The translations under genes were made by a program, and so were the position numbers. The notes beneath the pieces were generated by a model, which saw only the letters and a program-made list of their open reading frames with translations, was not told the DNA's origin and did no database searches. A stretch of DNA of 64,000 bases from NCBI GenBank assembly GCA_010645155.1, contig JAAGOF010000300.1:684585-748584 (forward strand), given 5' to 3'. Positions 53,301 through 62,492 of the stretch are shown here, in pieces. Position 1 is the stretch's first letter. Every line of letters begins with the position of its first letter. The DNA is from Tigriopus japonicus (lineage: Eukaryota > Arthropoda > Copepoda > Harpacticoida > Harpacticidae).

Positions 53301-56300
53301 GAACCTTTTGGTAATGATAAGATTAAGGAATATATTAACATTTACAACTTTCATAGGTCAAGGTATTAATATTAATCGTTTCACATTAAAAATTCAAGAT
53401 GCTCATAAAACCTCAGTTCAATTCGGAGATCCGAGAGCCTTGTGTTACAACAAAACCCGATATTTTTTGGCCTCCAATTAGTGATATATCCCTTCTAACT
53501 TGGCGAGCCGTGAATAATCCAGTAAGGTTTTAGAAGTGCCATGAAGTACATACATAGCCCGATTTTAATGATCCAATTGGTAGTCGCTGGTCACAAGATA
53601 ATTTAATTTGTCTAAGATAAGTGCTCTCCATTGAATCTGCATGGGCTCGCAATCAAGGTCTGGACCTCATGAAGCCGCCAAGTTCTTCATTAGGAACGGG
53701 TTTGTTGGGAGGTGGGCCATCATTACGCCCTTAATTGGTTCAACATGAAGGGTAGCCTAATCTTCTCGGAGAGGAAAATGACCTTTTGGCGATCGGAACT
53801 TACAATCTAGAACGTTGGTCTGAAGAAGTTTTTCAACATTTCGAAGGTTTACATATGATGTTTGACCTTCCCAATAATATCAAACATTAAGCCATTTGTG
53901 ACAGTTGCAAATCCCAACTCCATTTTGGCACCAAATATGCTAATATGATTTATCTCTCACTGGATTAGGTTTCTGTATTTTGCATTAGGGTTTGATTCAC
54001 CATCTGCAATGAAATTTTTTTGGCCTTAAAATGGGTTCGGTTGTATTTTTCAAATACAAAGTATTTATTTAGTCAAAGGTTGTCCAGATCAGAGCTCTTG
54101 CCCAGATCTACTAACAACCTTCCAAGAATCTCAACAAGATAAATTGCAATCAACAAACAAAATTAGATCATCATGGTCACAAAAGGAGGCTAACATGGTA
54201 TAATTTAGATGCAAAATATGCAAACTGCAACTAAAGCTGTGGTTCTTTCAATTTAGAACATGTTTCTTCATCACAACTTTATTATCGATTTGGTTCAAAG
54301 CAGGGTATAAATCATCTCTAGGAACAAGCTACAGTAATACACTTTATCGAAATCTGACCTTTTAATGCATTCGTTTCGTACCCATACTTTGTTGAAATAA
54401 AAACGCAAAACATCGAAAGGTCTGATGTTTCACAATATCATTTGTTTAGAAACAATGTGTTTTCGAAAAAGTAGGATAATCCAATGGGACTACTTGAATT
54501 GTTCCTGATCCAGTCCCTTGCTCAAGGTATTGACATATATGAATAACGATATTGGAAAACAAGGCTGAACTTCAATGGTTTGAGGGAGTAGTATCTGGCT
54601 TCATCAAAAGTAAGCTTGATTAGCAAATCGAAGTAATTTAAAAATGTGACTCATGCTTCGAGGACACATGGACCTCTTGTTCAAAATTCTTAAGGGTAAA
54701 TCGACATGAACTACAGTCCAACAGGGAAATCTACACTGTTGGAACGATACCTTTTTTCGGAACTCATCATCCTCTTGGATGCTCGTTAATGGTTCCTCTC
54801 TTTAACGATAGCTTTTCTTCTGGACAACAGATAGAAAAGTCAAGAAACAATGACAAAATGCTACTAGAATCAGTCTAAAGGCCTCCAAGAATACGTAACG
54901 TCATCATTTGCAGACTTTCCGGGTAAATTGTCAACTTCTTTTGAGTTCTTTCCACAATGAAATAGTTTTCTTCGAACGCCTTGCATTCCTTGAACTGTGC
55001 AAGTGACTCAAGGAGCTGACTTTTTCGACATTTAGGCAAATATTTAGTAATACATATTCAAATAACGAGTCTCTGTTACCCTGATGCGATCTTCAATATG
55101 TCTAAAAGGAGAAAATTATCAATAGAAATTTCTCATCCACATTCTAAGCAACGCAAAGGATGGCTGTCAGTTTTCCAATTTTAGTACAATGACTGTGGTT
55201 GGTTCCCAACAACCCACGAATCTTTTTATGGTGGGAACCTCCTTTTTTAAGCACCTTGATTAGAGGTTCCACCAGAAATGTATCGGTAATGTTGCAACTA
55301 TGGAAAGGTACGAGAGTTCTCACGAGAACGTTTCCAGTTCGTTCTCTTTTATTTAAAGAAATATGTACCTTGAATTTAACAAAAAGCAAACTTGAAAGAA
55401 AAAAGAGCTCTTGCTCTTTGTCAGGGGATTGAATCCAGTAAAGATTTTGAACGGCAAAGAGTCGAGAATTGTTTCCCTGTGCCACAGACATGCGATTTCG
55501 CCTGAATTGTGGTAGTTATTAGACCATAGCTTTGGTATTAATCAACTTGGAAGGCTGTGTTGTGCCCTTTATGAAAGAGCAAATATTCACTATGCAATTA
55601 TTACCAACTGTTGAGATGGATGTCAGACGACCCACCGTTTGCAAAGTTTATCATACGTGTTTAAAATCATGCACGACGACATTTGACAGCTCCAATGATC
55701 TTGCAAAATCATCATTGACATGCCAAGTCTCGATGAAAAGGGTGGAAATTGGTTTGACATCTTCCCTAAGGCCTAGCTAGCTAACTAGGTAGCTTGTCGT
55801 TTGTCTCACACATTGTGGTCGAGATACGGATTTGTACTTTGACGAAGTCTCTTGGGATCCCGAGATCAAAAACTTGGACTTGTTTAAGCACCTTTTTGAC
55901 ATCTTGAGGGTTTCCAAGTGGAGAGAACATTGAGTTATCCTGATAGCTTACAATCCCATGATTGGGTTGAGGTTGCTTACCTATGAGCAATGTGGAGAAA
56001 CTCCCTTTCATGGAAGGTCGAGAAAGAACCACAATGGCAATGATATTGCCCACCAATCCAAAAATGGACACTGCGGTAAGGAGAACACCTTCGGTGATGA
56101 ATTCGAACATGTTCGAATTGTCTTGACTCACACGAAAGAACAAATCGTTGCTTAGCGTGAACAGATTATCAATATCGGCCAAGGTTTGGTTCAACGAAGA
56201 ACCGTTGCCCACCATAGATAAGATCGCAGATATATCGTCCATGGCTAGATCATCGGTCAGATTCTTGAGCCAGTTCATATTGTAGTCGTGGCTGTAGAGG

Positions 56301-56365
56301 ACATCGCTCATGGGGTCCTCTGGGTCCATCATGATTTCATCCGAAAAGCTACCTTCGAAACTCAT
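28945..56365 (-). CDS. FMRFamide-receptor-like class A GPCR, five coding exons over 27.4 kb
   Basis: Minus-strand exons in order: 56365-55981, 42144-41849, 39342-39151, 34951-34678 and 29324-28945 (TGA). Every junction is GT-AG and phases agree (1, 0, 0, 1), giving 508 residues. The product has an 88-residue extracellular N-terminus with sequons (NLT35, NGS54, NQT59), TM1 with GNIIAIVVLSRP, TM3 ending ERYFAIVHPLK (the DRY position, 187-189), a short second extracellular loop with NGT and NVT, TM5 with WSKFILIEVIPY, TM6 with FILCQSVKIIPD, TM7 with INSSANFIIY (NPxxY equivalent), and a 125-residue cytoplasmic tail. The closest pattern is the arthropod FMRFamide-receptor-like group, so the ligand is probably an RFamide or related neuropeptide, acting at the plasma membrane through G proteins; the exact ligand is not readable. 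Introns are 13.8, 2.5, 4.2 and 5.4 kb. Confidence 0.92.
29325..30299 (-). other. GPCR intron 4, part nearest the last exon
   Basis: Non-coding. A G/T-rich low-complexity patch with repeated TTTTTCG and TTTCGGG words lies at about 30130-30215. Confidence 0.4.
30300..30582. mobile_element. 283 bp inverted-repeat (foldback MITE) element
   Basis: The two ends are long inverted repeats: from GCTGAGTTTATATACCCTG inward, the first ~115 bases of the left arm match the reverse complement of the right arm with scattered mismatches. The flanking 8-mers TGACGATA (30292-30299) and TCTCGATA (30583-30590) agree at 6 of 8 positions and may be a decayed target duplication. It has no coding capacity and lies in the last GPCR intron. 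Confidence 0.72.
30583..34645 (-). other. GPCR intron 4, remaining part
   Basis: No exon or gene was recognised. At 30600-31000 the words CAACTTT and GCAACTTT recur irregularly. Open frames such as that at 32882-33166 have no family resemblance. Confidence 0.4.
34649..34677 (-). repeat. (AAGC)n microsatellite starting within the exon 4 splice donor
   Basis: On the gene strand the donor GTAAGC is followed without a break by about five more AAGC units and then AAGG. The tetranucleotide tract therefore includes the conserved +3 to +6 intron positions. Confidence 0.9.
34678..34951 (-). CDS. GPCR exon 4: TM6 and TM7
   Basis: Acceptor TTTCTAG before 34951. It encodes the basic TSRQKREANLG at the TM6 base, TM6, a third extracellular loop with a Cys pair (FCRLGN and PKCPA), and TM7 with LLLAINSSANFIIYTWR. 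It ends in phase 1 at a donor that is itself the first unit of an AAGC microsatellite. Confidence 0.92.
34952..39150 (-). other. GPCR intron 3 (4.2 kb)
   Basis: Non-coding, AT rich, GT-AG bounded. No gene, RNA or transposon with clear ends was recognised; a short dyad (TTAGAATAGT and its complement) lies near 38800-38850. Confidence 0.45.
39151..39342 (-). CDS. GPCR exon 3: second extracellular loop and TM5
   Basis: Acceptor TTTTCCCAG before 39342, donor GTGAGT after 39151, both phase 0, 64 codons. It encodes VMNGTNVTVVSGSALRSNP of the loop with two sequons, then TM5 (WSKFILIEVIPYLIILVLN) and the start of the third intracellular loop (STQFRKRFV). Confidence 0.92.
39343..41848 (-). other. GPCR intron 2 (2.5 kb)
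   Basis: GT-AG bounded. Minus-strand open frames at 40867-41235 and 41245-41607 (about 120 codons each) lie here but show no domain or splice-site logic linking them to the receptor. Confidence 0.4.
41849..42144 (-). CDS. GPCR exon 2: TM2 to TM4
   Basis: Acceptor TTTCAG before 42144. It encodes LSSFDLLYLTIAIAIFGLP (TM2), the TM3 segment ending in TTSVTIERYFAIVHPLK, and TM4 with LLLISAILAVLYNIPKFYE. It ends with AAG before donor GTGAGA, phase 0. Reading through the donor stays open for about 38 codons but loses similarity to the family. Confidence 0.92.
42145..43448 (-). other. GPCR intron 1, 3' part
   Basis: Non-coding; no element with defined ends was recognised before the mariner insertion. 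Confidence 0.4.
43449..44108 (+). mobile_element. Internally deleted Tc1/mariner-type transposon (660 bp)
   Basis: 24 bp terminal inverted repeats: 43449-43472 (CAGGGCTGGGCACCTAAATC then CGGA) and 44085-44108, matching at 22 of 24 bases. TA lies immediately outside both ends (43447-43448 and 44109-44110). The interior keeps pieces of a transposase gene on the plus strand, so this is a decayed, non-autonomous copy. It sits in GPCR intron 1. Confidence 0.95.
43599..43989 (+). pseudogene. Remnant of a Tc1/mariner-type transposase
   Basis: ATG at 43599 opens MEESKRFAIIEMARSGNT, resembling the first helix-turn-helix of the transposase, then stops. After an internal deletion a second piece reads WPSNSPDMKPLDFYF, a stop, then RKLEREER and later the C-terminal FRPRIECMIAIDGGHLE. 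SPDxxPLDF is the block carrying the third catalytic acidic residue; here it is Asp, suggesting a DDD-type mariner relative rather than a Tc1 DDE type. The middle of the catalytic domain is missing, so no active protein can be made. Confidence 0.85.
44109..55980 (-). other. GPCR intron 1, main part (about 11.9 kb)
   Basis: No exon, RNA gene or transposon with defined ends was recognised. Open frames are short, on both strands and without family resemblance (for example 44630-44887, 45980-46408, 52826-53143). A 10 bp perfect stem with a 4-base loop at 51727-51750 is the only notable small dyad seen. Confidence 0.4.
55981..56365 (-). CDS. GPCR exon 1: N-terminus and TM1
   Basis: Starts at ATG 56363-56365 (MSFEGSFSDEIMMDPED), encodes the glycosylated acidic extracellular domain and TM1 (GVLLTAVSIFGLVGNIIAIV), and ends in phase 1 before donor GTAAGCAA. 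No convincing signal peptide is seen, as is usual for class A receptors. Upstream exons would have to be 5' UTR only. Confidence 0.9.
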
Positions 56366-58653
56366 TGCTCCTCACCTTTGAAATTATGCACCCTCGTCGT
56401 TGATGAGTTTTTGGGCGGCCACCTCTCCTTCCTTTTGTCTCTTTGTTTCCTTTGAATAATAGAAGAAGAAAACCAAATACCTCTGTTCAAACTTTCCACT
56501 GGCAAAGAGGTTTTAATTCCAACGCCATTGTCAATCAAAGGCCGAGCTCGAGTTCATTACCGTGTTTCCACCGAAACACGTTCTTTCACAGTTTCACTCG
56601 GACACCTCGGTTGAAAACTTTGGCACTCGGTTCTTGTTACGTACAATGGGGCGATCCACTCGTTTCCCAAGTTCTTCCGTTCAACCTTGAGATAGGCAAA
56701 GAAACTCAAAAGTGGCAATTTCAAAAATGCTCTTCGCTGCTTCTTTCACCCAAAGATTGAGATAGGTTCCCTTTCACACTCGAGATTGCAGCAGTTAGAG
56801 CAAGGTGGAACGTGCCGAAGTCATTTCATGGACCAATTTCCAACCTTGTCGTGGAGTAATAGCACTACTCTTAAGCACTAGGTAGACTTTCTAACTAAAA
56901 CAGTGTTTCTTGTTCTAAGAAAAAAGAGTCTGGACCAACTGCCAACTGAGTGGAAAAAAGGCAGAAATTTTAAGGCCCCCCCCCTTCCTCACGAACAAAC
57001 GGACGAGCTTGGAAGTCTTGGAACGGGAACGGATCCCTCTTTCCTCCGCGTCTTCTCCGGCAATTCCTCTCTTTTCCGTTGGCGAAAAAGGCCTCGAAAA
57101 TGGGCGAGAAGAGACGCTATGAAGGAAGGCGCTACTCGAAACTTGGGATTGCCTTTCGGAGCTTCGAGAGAAGGAAATCTCGTCTTAAGAAAACCCAATC
57201 GAGGGTGTTACCTCCAAATTGTGACGACAAAGGATGTACTCATGATTATTAGTGAAAATGTATGCTCCTTGGGCGGATTGAGATCTTCTATAACATGAGA
57301 TCGGAAGATGAAGAAAGATGAGAAACCAGGAACAAACTTCACAGATATGAAATCATTCATTTTTCATTTGAAGAAGCTCTTTTCAATTAGTGACTAGTAT
57401 TTCTCGCATGAATAATCGCACATCTAGTTAAAGGGAAGTTGATATTTGATTTGAAATAGGGAGTCATTAAGTAGAATATTGGATTGCTTTGCTTGTCTTT
57501 GAAGAAAATAATCAAAACGCAATTATAATCCCTTTTCAGATTTTGTACTTTCAAATAACAAGAAATGCACTCAGTTTTAGTTTCATGGAGGCGTGAACCA
57601 ATCCATGAATGCAAACCGAAACCTTTACCTTAAAAGTGCTTGAATGAATATTTTATTGTCATCTTCATTTTGCGAATAAACATCTCCAGCTTTGAAAGAC
57701 AACCAACTGAAAATAATCAAAGGGTTGGAAATGCAATTTTTTGAGGATCCATTATATTTTGATCATTTTCCAATACAACTAAATGGCCAGAACACAGTCA
57801 TAGAAATGGCAAGTAAACGTCGTTATATATATTCCTACGAAGATCTTTATTTTGGACACATTATTCTCCTTTAATAAAAGATTGTCAATGTAGAAGTATC
57901 TGTATAAAAGCACAATTTCTTGACAAAAATGAAATGTGGGCGTTTCCAGTACCTCGTTATTTTGAAATATAGTCAATATTTGTTCAGTGGTGCTTCAATA
58001 CAACGTTACCCGTGGTCGGTACTTTTTCGTGGTTTGGTTCGAAATTTGTCCTATTTGATTGACACTTTCTCACTCGTTTGCAGTGAGTGCAATTTTGACA
58101 CTGTCGAAAAGAACCCAGAAGCTAATCCTCTTTTGGCTTAGTTGTTTGTTTTAGCTATTTTATTTCGGTTTAAAGTTGAAACAAGATGAAGACATTTCTC
58201 GTTTGAACATAATTGATTCAAAGGCCTTCAATTGTTGAAAAACGTGTTAAAAGACCCCAAATATTTACCCAGTGATTTTGTGACGTGACGTGGAAAATCA
58301 ATACCGAATCAATTACCCCTAATGATGTGATTAATCCACATGAAATGGAGTTAAATCAATGCGAGGCAATGAAACTGTTTGTAAGAACCTGGATAAGGAC
58401 GATAGAAGAAACAGAAAAGAGTCATTAGGTAAGCTCATGTGTGATTCAATTTCCCAATGATTGTTGAAGAATGTTAATGAATTTTCTCCAATCCTCTCGG
58501 TAAAACTTGAACAGCCATTTAATGCCACTTTAGGACTCAGTTATGTACGTACTAAAACACTTTTAAATGTGATTTAAAAGAAGCGATTGTAAAGCTTGTA
58601 CATTCAATACGCAAAATATTAGATTTTGCTTGACACATTATTTTACTGATTAT
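56366..58653. other. GPCR upstream region
   Basis: Should contain the receptor's 5' UTR and promoter. No specific core promoter motif could be supported. Open frames at 56443-56760 and 56903-57298 (plus) show no domain. Confidence 0.35.
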
Positions 58654-59439
58654 TAGGGCTAGGGAAAATTTTTTTTTACATTAAATTTTTTTTACATTTT
58701 TTACCAATTTTACGTAAATATAACATTTTAATTTTATTTGACATTTTTTGGAAAATTTCAACATTTTCTTAACATTTTTTGTACTTTTTGCTCAAAAATG
58801 TCATCCCAAAACCGGTTCTGAGGGACCAATTAATCAAATGAAGCCAAAATGAAATTTCCCGCCAAAATTTCCCACAAAAATTGTCATTGTTTAACTTCAC
58901 ATTTTACGCTGCCAATTAATTAAAATCTTTGGAAAGGGGAAAAAAGTGCCCTTAAAGTTTCTTTTTGTCAAAAAGTTATGAAAATGTTCAAATCAGAAAC
59001 TTTGTGACCCTTGTTTCCGTGATTAAAGCGTGTTTTAAGTTGGCACTGTTGCCATTATTTACTCAGACTTTAATATATATTGCCTTTCAAAGGGTCTGAA
59101 TGTGCTATCTGACTTATAACATAAACTGTTTTGACGTCTAGCTTATAAAAACACCCCGCTATGTGAAGCGCAACCTCCAGTTTTTTTAAGCTAAAGGTTT
59201 GACGGCATTATTTCCTTCAGATGTCTGGTCACATTGTCTTAAGTAGTCTTCTCAAGTCCTCCACACATCTAGTCCCATTTCTCACACATTTCGTTGACTT
59301 TTTTGCCCTAATTTAAAAAAAATGCTCTTTTTGCTCTAAATTTCAACATTTTTTGCCCTTTTTGCCCTATATTTCAACATTTTTGGCCCTTTTCCTGACA
59401 TTTTTTGGACGTTTTTCCAACATTTTTTCCCGGGCCCTA
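58654..59439. mobile_element. Possible T-rich DNA element with short terminal inverted repeats
   Basis: The left end TAGGGCTAGGGAAAA and the reverse complement of the right end, TAGGGCCCGGGAAAA, match at 13 of 15 bases. The interior is very T rich near both ends, with ACATTTTTT and TTTTTGCCC words repeated many times. No clean target duplication adjoins the ends, although GATTAT recurs on both sides. Boundaries and identity as an element are tentative. Confidence 0.4.
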
Positions 59440-59647
59440 TAATATAATCAGTGATTATACACACATGATTTTATTATCTTTTTTATTAGTAGAAAGTTAC
59501 ACATTTTTATTTGTACTTAATAAAAAATGAATGTTTTATTTTCTTTGTGTCTCAGTAACAACTTTCACACATACCTTTAAAAAGGAGTTACTTTTGTGTC
59601 AAGTTCGTTGATGGCTATTATTTTGTTTAAGGCAGCAAACTTTTTGT
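59440..59647. other. Short AT-rich spacer
   Basis: Nothing recognisable between the T-rich element and the 23 bp tandem repeat. Confidence 0.35.
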
Positions 59648-59739
59648 AATGAAATGAAAAACTGTTTTATAAAGAATTGAAGATCTGTTTTATAATGAAG
59701 TGAAAAACTGTTTTACAATAAAATGAAGAACTATTCTAT
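59648..59739. repeat. Four-copy 23 bp tandem repeat
   Basis: Four consecutive 23 bp units (59648, 59671, 59694, 59717), consensus near AATGAAATGAAAAACTGTTT then TAT, with a partial fifth unit. Copies differ by a few bases each. A minisatellite in intergenic DNA. Confidence 0.9.
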
Positions 59740-61395
59740 AATGAAAAATGCATTCACTAAAAAATCAAGTTCTAAAGTAAAGCTGCATCACATACCATAC
59801 ACCATTTTGTCATGCCACAATGTTGGCCAACATGAACGTATCTTTCATTAAATCCTCACTTTGTCCTGTAACACAATAATCAAGTTCGTGATCCAGGTGG
59901 GTAAAAGGTACTCAAAACTGAGAAGAATATAAATTAGAAAGTGTAACTCTTTCGCTTGATTCAATCCTACGGGACTCGAATCATCGCCGTTTGGGGAAGC
60001 ACTTAATTTATTTGCCATAGGGTACGTTTTGACGCACAGGCTTTCTGACTTCCTTATGGATTACGAAATAATACCCAGAATGGGCCCTGATTACATACAG
60101 TTGTAAGAATAACCATAACGCATCATGTGAACTTGTCGTATTTGGGTCGTTAAAACAACTAAGGATCCTTATCCACAAAATGGTCTAAAGAGAGGTTGAG
60201 TGTTTTCAATAACCCATCGTTGCGTGGGGCCCTGAAAACGAAAGCTTCCGATTGTTACAACCTTGTTCTTACTCATCCTTGTCTTACATCATCATTCATC
60301 ATGCATTCATTCTACGTAATAAGCCCCACTAAGCCTATTAAAACTATTTGTTTAATCAAGACAAAAAAGGTCATAGCTTGATTATTCTTTGTTTCTATCG
60401 GGAACTGAAGCATTTGAATGGCAAAATAACAGATGATTCCAAAGTGGAACGAAAAGAAAGCTGGCTGTCGACGACCCGGATCGCCTCTGAAGAACCTTCG
60501 AGCCCTCAAGCTCCAATGCTTTTGACTCAGTTATCAGAGAGCGAGAAGTGTCAGAACCAATATCAGCTTACTAGTTTCATTATGTGTGTTATTTTGCTAA
60601 CAATGATGAACCGAGAGCCCAATTGCTTGAACAACATGATCATCTGACGATAAAATCGATGAAAAAAGGGCCCTTTTTCGGTCAAAAATTACCCAAGCTA
60701 TCATTCTTTTAGTTGATTCTAGGCATTTATCAACTTTTACATACGGGTGAGTCTAAATTTAATGAATATTTTTTTAGATATTTCAGCAAGAGCAACATAA
60801 CAAATTACCAATTAGAGCTTAAACAAGATTGGTGAAATAAAACAACGAAAATGTCAGATATTGACACAGATAAAAAAGATGGCATCTATTGTGACCAATG
60901 ACGAGGAAAAACATCCAATAAATTGCGTCACATTTTGACATAGCCCGGCCAACGAAAAAATAAGTCCCACATTGTAATGAATTTTATTTTGTTTCGAAAA
61001 TATTTTATTTCAGGCTAGGAAAGCATTGTTACAGCAGTATAATGTAACCAACTTTGACAGATTATATCTCATATATTTAATGTTATGTTGCCGATTCAAC
61101 TTTAAAACTAATTAAGGAAAACAGGAAAATTGCCCTTAAGGTTGAAGCAAAGTCTTGGTTTCATTGAGCATATTTCAAGCGTTGTTTAGATATGAAACCA
61201 CAAAGGAATATTATTTGAACTACGTAGTAACATCTCTAAAAAGGGCTTGTAAGACATTCATTCCAGCATGCCTCTGAAACACTGTCGGAAAAAGCAACGA
61301 GTTCATATAGAGGAACAAAATCCAAAGCAAAAATCAATCATCACAAGAAAATCACTGCAACCATTGGTTTTGTTCGAGATCGTAATGTGCAATTG
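59740..61395. other. Non-coding intergenic stretch
   Basis: No gene was recognised. The open frame at 60348-60647 has no family resemblance. Confidence 0.4.
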
Positions 61396-61403
61396 ATCTA
61401 GAT

Positions 61404-62484
61404 CAGGGCAAGGAGGACGGTATTACTTGGAGTGGGATCGAGCGGGGGCGCGTTACTGCGTTGGTGTGAATTTTCCTGCGTGATAGCCTGGAGTTAATGA
61501 AGAAATCCAATATAATTCGAATTAATGTCGTTTTATTGACATAAGTCATAAAACAAAAGTCCACTAGGATTCAATGAGCAATCATTTGCTGCCCAATTGA
61601 TGTCTCTCAAAGAACTCAAACTGTGTTGTTTCATTGTGTTAAGTCAAATATCTTCAAACTCCTGATCTACTGACTTGCTTTGTGATAGTGATTGTCCACC
61701 TTTTATTGAAAGCAACATGGTTTTTATCATTGGGGTTGTTTAAGGACATTTTTCTCTTCATAGAATGCAAAAAAAAATCTTTTTTGTATCTTTTTTTCAA
61801 CATTTTGCAGTCTTCTTTTGGCTTTAGAACCCCAATTAGGTGCTAAAAACAAAGACAGAGAAGAACATTCAAATCATTGTACAAAGGGAAGAATGTCTTA
61901 GAACTATCCCAATGATAAAAACAATGTTGCTTTCAACAAAAGATGGACAATCACTATCACAAAGCAAGTCAGTAGATCAGGAGTTTGAAGATATCTGACT
62001 TAACACAATGAAACAACACAGTTTGAGTTCTTTGAGAGACATCAATTGGGCATCAAATGATTGCTCATTGAATCATTGTGGACTTTTGTTTTAAGACCTA
62101 TGACAATAAAACGACATTAATTCGAATTATATTGGATTTCTTCATTAACTCCAGGCTATCACGCAGGAAAATTCACACCAACGCAGTAACGCGCCCTCGC
62201 TCGATCCCACTCCAAGTAATACCGTCCTCCTTGATCAGGGGTAGGCAACCGGTGGGCCGTGGCCCACATCTGGGCCCAAAAGTGGTCTTTAGTGGGCCCA
62301 GGAGCTATGGGAGAAGTCCAAAATAGTGGGCCCCTGAGACATCCATAGTACTGTACTCATGGGCCCCAAGCTTTTTGATCGTTAATTTGTGGGCCGCAAA
62401 ACCTCCCAACGTCTGTAAGGTGGGCCCTTGACTACCTGTAAGCAAATTTGTGGGCCCTGACCCAAAAGTGGTTGCCGACCCCTG
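61404..62484. mobile_element. hAT-type MITE, split near its left tip by a foldback element
   Basis: The main body is 62236-62484 (249 bp) with terminal inverted repeats CAGGGGTAGGCAACC and GGTTGCCGACCCCTG. The five bases CAGGG at 61404-61408 are its original left tip. The outer flanks are ATCTAGAT (61396-61403) and ATCTAAAT (62485-62492), an 8 bp target duplication with one mismatch, which appears only when the foldback insertion is taken out. The interior repeats TGGGCC/TGGGCCC about eight times. Confidence 0.85.
61409..62233. mobile_element. 825 bp foldback element with ~330 bp inverted arms
   Basis: Arms at about 61409-61745 and 61895-62233 are inverted repeats, roughly 95 percent identical by eye, starting CAAGGAGGACGGTATTACTT and ending with its complement. 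The loop of about 150 bp is A/T rich. The 7 bp ATCAGGG stands directly outside both ends (61402-61408 and 62234-62240) and fits a target duplication within the hAT MITE tip. No transposase is encoded, so it is non-autonomous. Long arms plus a 7 bp duplication recall Galileo-type elements of the P superfamily; that assignment is inferred. Confidence 0.9.
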
Positions 62485-62492
62485 ATCTAAAT

